From: Dinochytrium kinnereticum
Taxonomy: Eukaryota > Chytridiomycota > Chytridiomycetes > Chytridiales > Chytridiaceae
Reading direction: 5' to 3'
Length of the DNA: 11,007 nt
Assembly: GCA_027604005.1 (NCBI GenBank)
Contig: JADGJT010000494.1
Span: 1 to 11,007, forward strand
How positions within the stretch are numbered: position 1 is the stretch's first letter; every line of letters starts with the position of its first letter. Below are positions 8,652-11,007 of this stretch, piece after piece. The notes beneath the pieces are model-generated. The model saw only the letters and a list, made by a program, of their open reading frames with translations. It did not search any database and was not told the DNA's origin. The position numbers and the translations under genes are program-made.

Positions 8652-9154
8652 GAGCGCAGAGTCGATATGATAGTAGAATTGATGTAATTATTTCTATGTT
8701 TTAGCTGCTAAAGAGAAATACAACCAAAACGTAAAAAATAAGAATAAAAAAAATATATAGGGACCGCCAATGACCAAAAGATTCATAAGTATTTATTCAA
8801 AAAAAACACTCCTACTGTTTTATACTGTTTTATTCACACAAATACAAAAAAAAAAAAAAAAAATAAAAAACGACGCAGAAGTAACACTTAAAAGAAAAGA
8901 GGTGAGGTGCGCCGAACTGGCGATAAAGAAAGAAAGTAAAAGACAGGAAAGCAGCAAAGCAGTTAAAAGAACGAAAAACGAGAATAATTTGGAGATAATT
9001 GGCAGCCAGTGCACATGTCAAAGTAACTAAGACCAGCATAGAACGAGAAGAAGACAACAGAAACCAATAAAGAGAAAAGAACGGCGAGCAAAAGTTTACA
9101 AGATTCAAAGAAACATCTCTCGCCATCAAGTGAATGGATGAAGTGTGTGTGTGT

Positions 9155-9232
9155 GGGAGGGGGGGGGGTGGAAGGGGGTGGTTTGTTTTTTTGTTTTTTT
9201 TTTTTGGGGGGGGGTTGGGGGTTGGGGTTGGG
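9155..9232 (+). repeat. G-rich tract with a four-run G-quadruplex pattern
   Basis: After a GT microsatellite the plus strand carries G runs of 3, 10 and 5 bases at 9155-9178, then a T-rich gap. At 9206-9232 there is a clean series of G9, G5, G4 and G3 separated by TT loops. That spacing fits the usual G-quadruplex pattern. It lies about 710-780 bp downstream of the PFK stop, on the PFK coding strand. Confidence 0.8.
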
Positions 9233-9295
9233 CATTTGATTTGACTTGATTTGAAACACCACTGACAGAGAGAGGATGGATGATGGTCTTTTCTT

Positions 9296-9318
9296 CCACC
9301 CACCCACCCACCCACCCA
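9296..9318 (-). repeat. CCCA microsatellite, (TGGG)n on the minus strand
   Basis: Five CCCA units follow a CCA. Read on the minus strand this is a TGGG repeat with four or more G3 runs and one-base loops, a strong parallel G-quadruplex pattern. It is about 65 bp from the G-rich tract on the opposite strand. Confidence 0.8.
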
Positions 9319-9567
9319 ACCACACTCTATCTAACCGATATGTATGTAAATAATAGTAATGAACAATATTTGTATGTACATATAATAATAATACTACGTA
9401 ATACACATGCCTATAAAAAACAATATTTATTTTTTGGTTATAAAAAAAAAATATATTATAGACGTGAAAAAGCAAAAAAAGAGAAGGATTTTTTTTTTTT
9501 TTAATCCAAACAAAAAAACCAAACAAACCAAAAGAAGGTAACCAAAAACAAAAACAAAAAAACGATA

Positions 9568-9592
9568 GGGAGGGAGTTGGGGGGTGGGGGGG
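9568..9592 (+). repeat. Second plus-strand G-rich tract
   Basis: The G runs are G3, G3, G, G6 and G7, separated by A, A, TT and T. Four runs of at least three G with short loops are available, so it is quadruplex-capable. It lies within A-rich low-complexity DNA. Confidence 0.7.
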
Positions 9593-9863
9593 TTGTTAAG
9601 GCCGGTTGTAATGATTTTTGAGAAAAAGAGAAAGAAAGCCGATATGAAATAATATAATTGGCAATGAACGCTCAACCCTCCCTCTTTCTCTTCTTATCAT
9701 CAAAAAGCAAAGCTCTCAGCAACAACCACCACCACCACCACACCAAAAAAAAAAACAACAGAGACGACAGACATCAAATCACGATAAAACAAATGTCAAA
9801 AAAAAAACATAAAAAAAAACAAAAACGAAACAAACACCGTTATCCTCTTCTTCAAAGCACACC

Positions 9864-9937
9864 AGAGAGGGAGAAGAAGGAGAGAAGAAGCAAAAAGAAC
9901 GAACAGGAAAAAGAAAAGGAAAAGGAAAAGGGGAGGG
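9864..9937 (+). repeat. Purine-only tracts (GA-rich)
   Basis: Two uninterrupted purine runs, 9864-9890 (27 bases) and 9905-9937 (33 bases, with AAAAGG-type repeats), are separated by a short A-rich piece with two C bases. Such homopurine-homopyrimidine DNA can adopt triplex structures. On the minus strand this would be a CU-rich part of the SH3 gene's 3' flank. Confidence 0.7.
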
Positions 9938-10042
9938 TGTGTCGGTGTCGAGTGAGGGAAAGATGGGGAGAAATGGGTCGGGGGGAGGGGTTGTGTGATG
10001 TCTGGAAATAAAGACTAAATAAGGCAGGTATGAAGAACAAAA

Positions 10043-10062
10043 ACACACACACACACACACAC
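10043..10062 (+). repeat. (AC)10 microsatellite
   Basis: Ten uninterrupted AC dinucleotides lie in an A-rich region. This is a simple sequence repeat that is likely to vary in length. Confidence 0.85.
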
Positions 10063-10265
10063 AAGAAAAAAAACAAACAATAACAAAAGCACACAATAAA
10101 CACACAAAAACGCATCATTCAACCAATACCATCAACAAAAACAAAAAAAAAACAAACAATAGAATATAAAAAAAAAAAAGCTGCATCCCAACCCCACCCA
10201 CCTCTCTCTCTTATTACAAAAAAAAACAAAAAAAAAACAAAAAACATCCACAACCACAACCACAA

Positions 10266-10293
10266 CCCCCCCTCCCTCCCCCCCCCCCCCCCC
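10266..10293 (-). repeat. C7-T-C3-T-C16 tract just after the SH3 gene stop codon
   Basis: On the minus strand this reads as G16, G3 and G7 with single-A interruptions. It begins about 21 bases downstream of the stop codon at 10317-10315, so it should lie early in the 3' UTR. It can form a G-quadruplex in RNA or an i-motif in the DNA complement. The exact homopolymer length may be affected by sequencing error. Confidence 0.75.
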
Positions 10294-10314
10294 TGAAAAA
10301 ACAGCACCCCAACC

Positions 10315-10925
10315 TCAAGACCTCAAACAAGCCATCGGAAACGTCCCAACAGCCTTTGTCCTAACATTCATCCCCTTCCCCCACCCATCATCATACTCCG
10401 CCAACACCTCAACAACATCATCCACCCTCAACTCAATCTCATCCGACAACTGCGGCACATAAGCATGCGACGCAACCTTGGTCCTCTTCGCGCCCCTAGC
10501 CCCAGTCCCAAAGCTCTTCTGCGCAGACGCAAACGGCATCCCCTCCTTCTTCTGCGTCATCAACGACGCCCCAGACTCAGGGTACGATGACGACGACGAC
10601 GACGACGCGTACCCAGCCGTCGCGACCCGGTTGTTTCGAGCGTGAGCGTTTCGACGTGAGGACCGGGTGATGCAGATGGCGAGGAGCAGGAGGAGGAGAA
10701 GGGTCACGAGGATGGAGGTGATGATCACCGCGGTCTTGTTGCGGTCGATCCAGGATTCGGCCGCCTCCTTTTGGGCAGTGACGTCGCGTTCTTGGGTCGT
10801 GAGGGAGGATTTTTGGGTGAGCCGGGGGGGGAGGTTGGTCAGGTCGTTGCAGCAGGTTGGGGTGCGGTTGTTGGCCTTCAGGTCGGCGCAGTAGCGTTCG
10901 GCGACTTGTTGGTTTCCAGCGAATC
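10315..10925 (-). CDS. Single-pass membrane protein with C-terminal SH3 domain (3' exon, partial)
   Basis: The last exon encodes 202 residues plus a TGA stop at 10317-10315. It begins after a polypyrimidine/CAACAG acceptor at 10926-10931; the upstream donor and N-terminus lie outside the window. Counting from the first complete codon, residues 1-63 look extracellular, with three Cys (12, 24, 25), an N-glycosylation sequon NRT at 19-21 and a polar helix. A Leu-rich transmembrane helix follows at about 65-85, then a basic stop-transfer patch (RSSRRN). A Ser/Gly-rich cytosolic linker contains a poly-Ser run encoded by a GAC/TCG triplet repeat (10589-10606). An SH3-like domain lies at about 152-200: AYVP at the start, DEIEL, EYDDGWGKG with the ligand-binding Trp, and GTFPMACL at the end. 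This layout resembles fungal membrane SH3 proteins that recruit signalling or cell-wall machinery. Ligands and exact family are unknown. Confidence 0.8.
10589..10606. repeat. (GAC)6 triplet repeat inside the SH3-protein exon
   Basis: Six GAC units on the plus strand read as TCG (Ser) codons on the coding strand and form most of the poly-Ser run in the cytosolic linker. Length changes would keep the frame and only alter the number of Ser residues. Confidence 0.8.
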
Positions 10926-11007
10926 CTGTTGAAAAAAAGAGGAGGGGGGAAGGAGAAAAATAAGAGAAAATAGAGGGTGGGGAGCGTGTTGATTCTTTCC
11001 TCTCTCT

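Larger units (their letters stand above)
8449..10314. other. Low-complexity spacer between convergent genes
   Basis: This stretch lies between the stop codons of the plus-strand PFK gene and the minus-strand SH3 gene, so it should hold both 3' UTRs and transcription ends. Apparent open frames here are all low-complexity (runs of Lys, Phe, Pro or Leu/Phe) and none looks like a protein. Contents include long A, T, G and C homopolymers (an 18-base A run at 8846-8863), (GT)n at about 9143-9154, CCA repeats at about 9726-9742, purine tracts and G-quadruplex-type runs listed separately. I see no tRNA, snoRNA box pattern or transposon ends. Confidence 0.7.

Noticed and set aside
9206..9232. Telomere-like repeat because of G-rich TT-separated runs
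   Set aside because: The G-run lengths are irregular (9, 5, 4, 3), only four runs are present, and typical fungal TTAGGG units are missing; a G-quadruplex-capable simple tract explains it.
8770..10307. Several ORFs of 60-190 codons in the convergent spacer
   Set aside because: They consist of Lys-, Phe-, Pro- or Leu-rich low-complexity translation produced by homopolymers and microsatellites, on both strands at once.

Overview
The window looks like nuclear DNA of a fungus, most likely an early-diverging (chytrid-grade) one. The genes are split by short GT-AG introns (about 50 to 225 bp). The protein families are eukaryotic. Long A/T-rich and homopolymeric spacers separate the genes. The chytrid placement is inference. 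It rests on a fungal-style membrane SH3 protein, an animal/plant-style RRM-TrmA tRNA methyltransferase and a single-domain phosphofructokinase, where yeasts and moulds have the long duplicated enzyme.

Layout from left to right. (1) Positions 1-365, minus strand: 5' part of an unrecognised gene with a basic, coiled-coil-like N-terminus, running off the window. (2) 366-674: A/T-rich spacer with an 11-bp motif repeated three times in tandem. (3) 675-944, plus strand: a small unrecognised ORF. (4) 1033-1721, minus strand: a lone, divergent MIF4G domain of the eIF4G type, with no clear start codon. (5) 2322-5457, minus strand: a complete nine-exon gene for a TRMT2A-like tRNA (uracil-5-)-methyltransferase, 685 codons. 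(6) 5458-6390: spacer shared by the divergent methyltransferase and phosphofructokinase genes. (7) 6391-8448, plus strand: a complete seven-exon gene for a 464-residue ATP-type 6-phosphofructokinase of the PPi-PFK-like (trypanosome/plant) group. (8) 8449-10314: about 1.9 kb of low-complexity DNA between two convergent genes, with several G-quadruplex-capable tracts on both strands, a purine mirror-type tract and microsatellites. (9) 10315-10925, minus strand: last exon of a single-pass membrane protein with a cytosolic C-terminal SH3 domain; the 5' part lies outside.

The genes do not form a pathway: they cover tRNA modification, glycolysis, a translation-factor-like protein and a membrane SH3 adaptor. 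The exon models of the methyltransferase and the phosphofructokinase were assembled by hand. Every junction keeps reading frame and family motifs, so these two are the most secure calls. I see no mobile element, CRISPR array, tRNA or rRNA, and no convincing sign of an undescribed multi-gene system. The points most worth a second look are the lone MIF4G gene, the charged insertion and altered catalytic-loop residues in the methyltransferase, the phosphofructokinase type, and the G-quadruplex cluster between the convergent genes.
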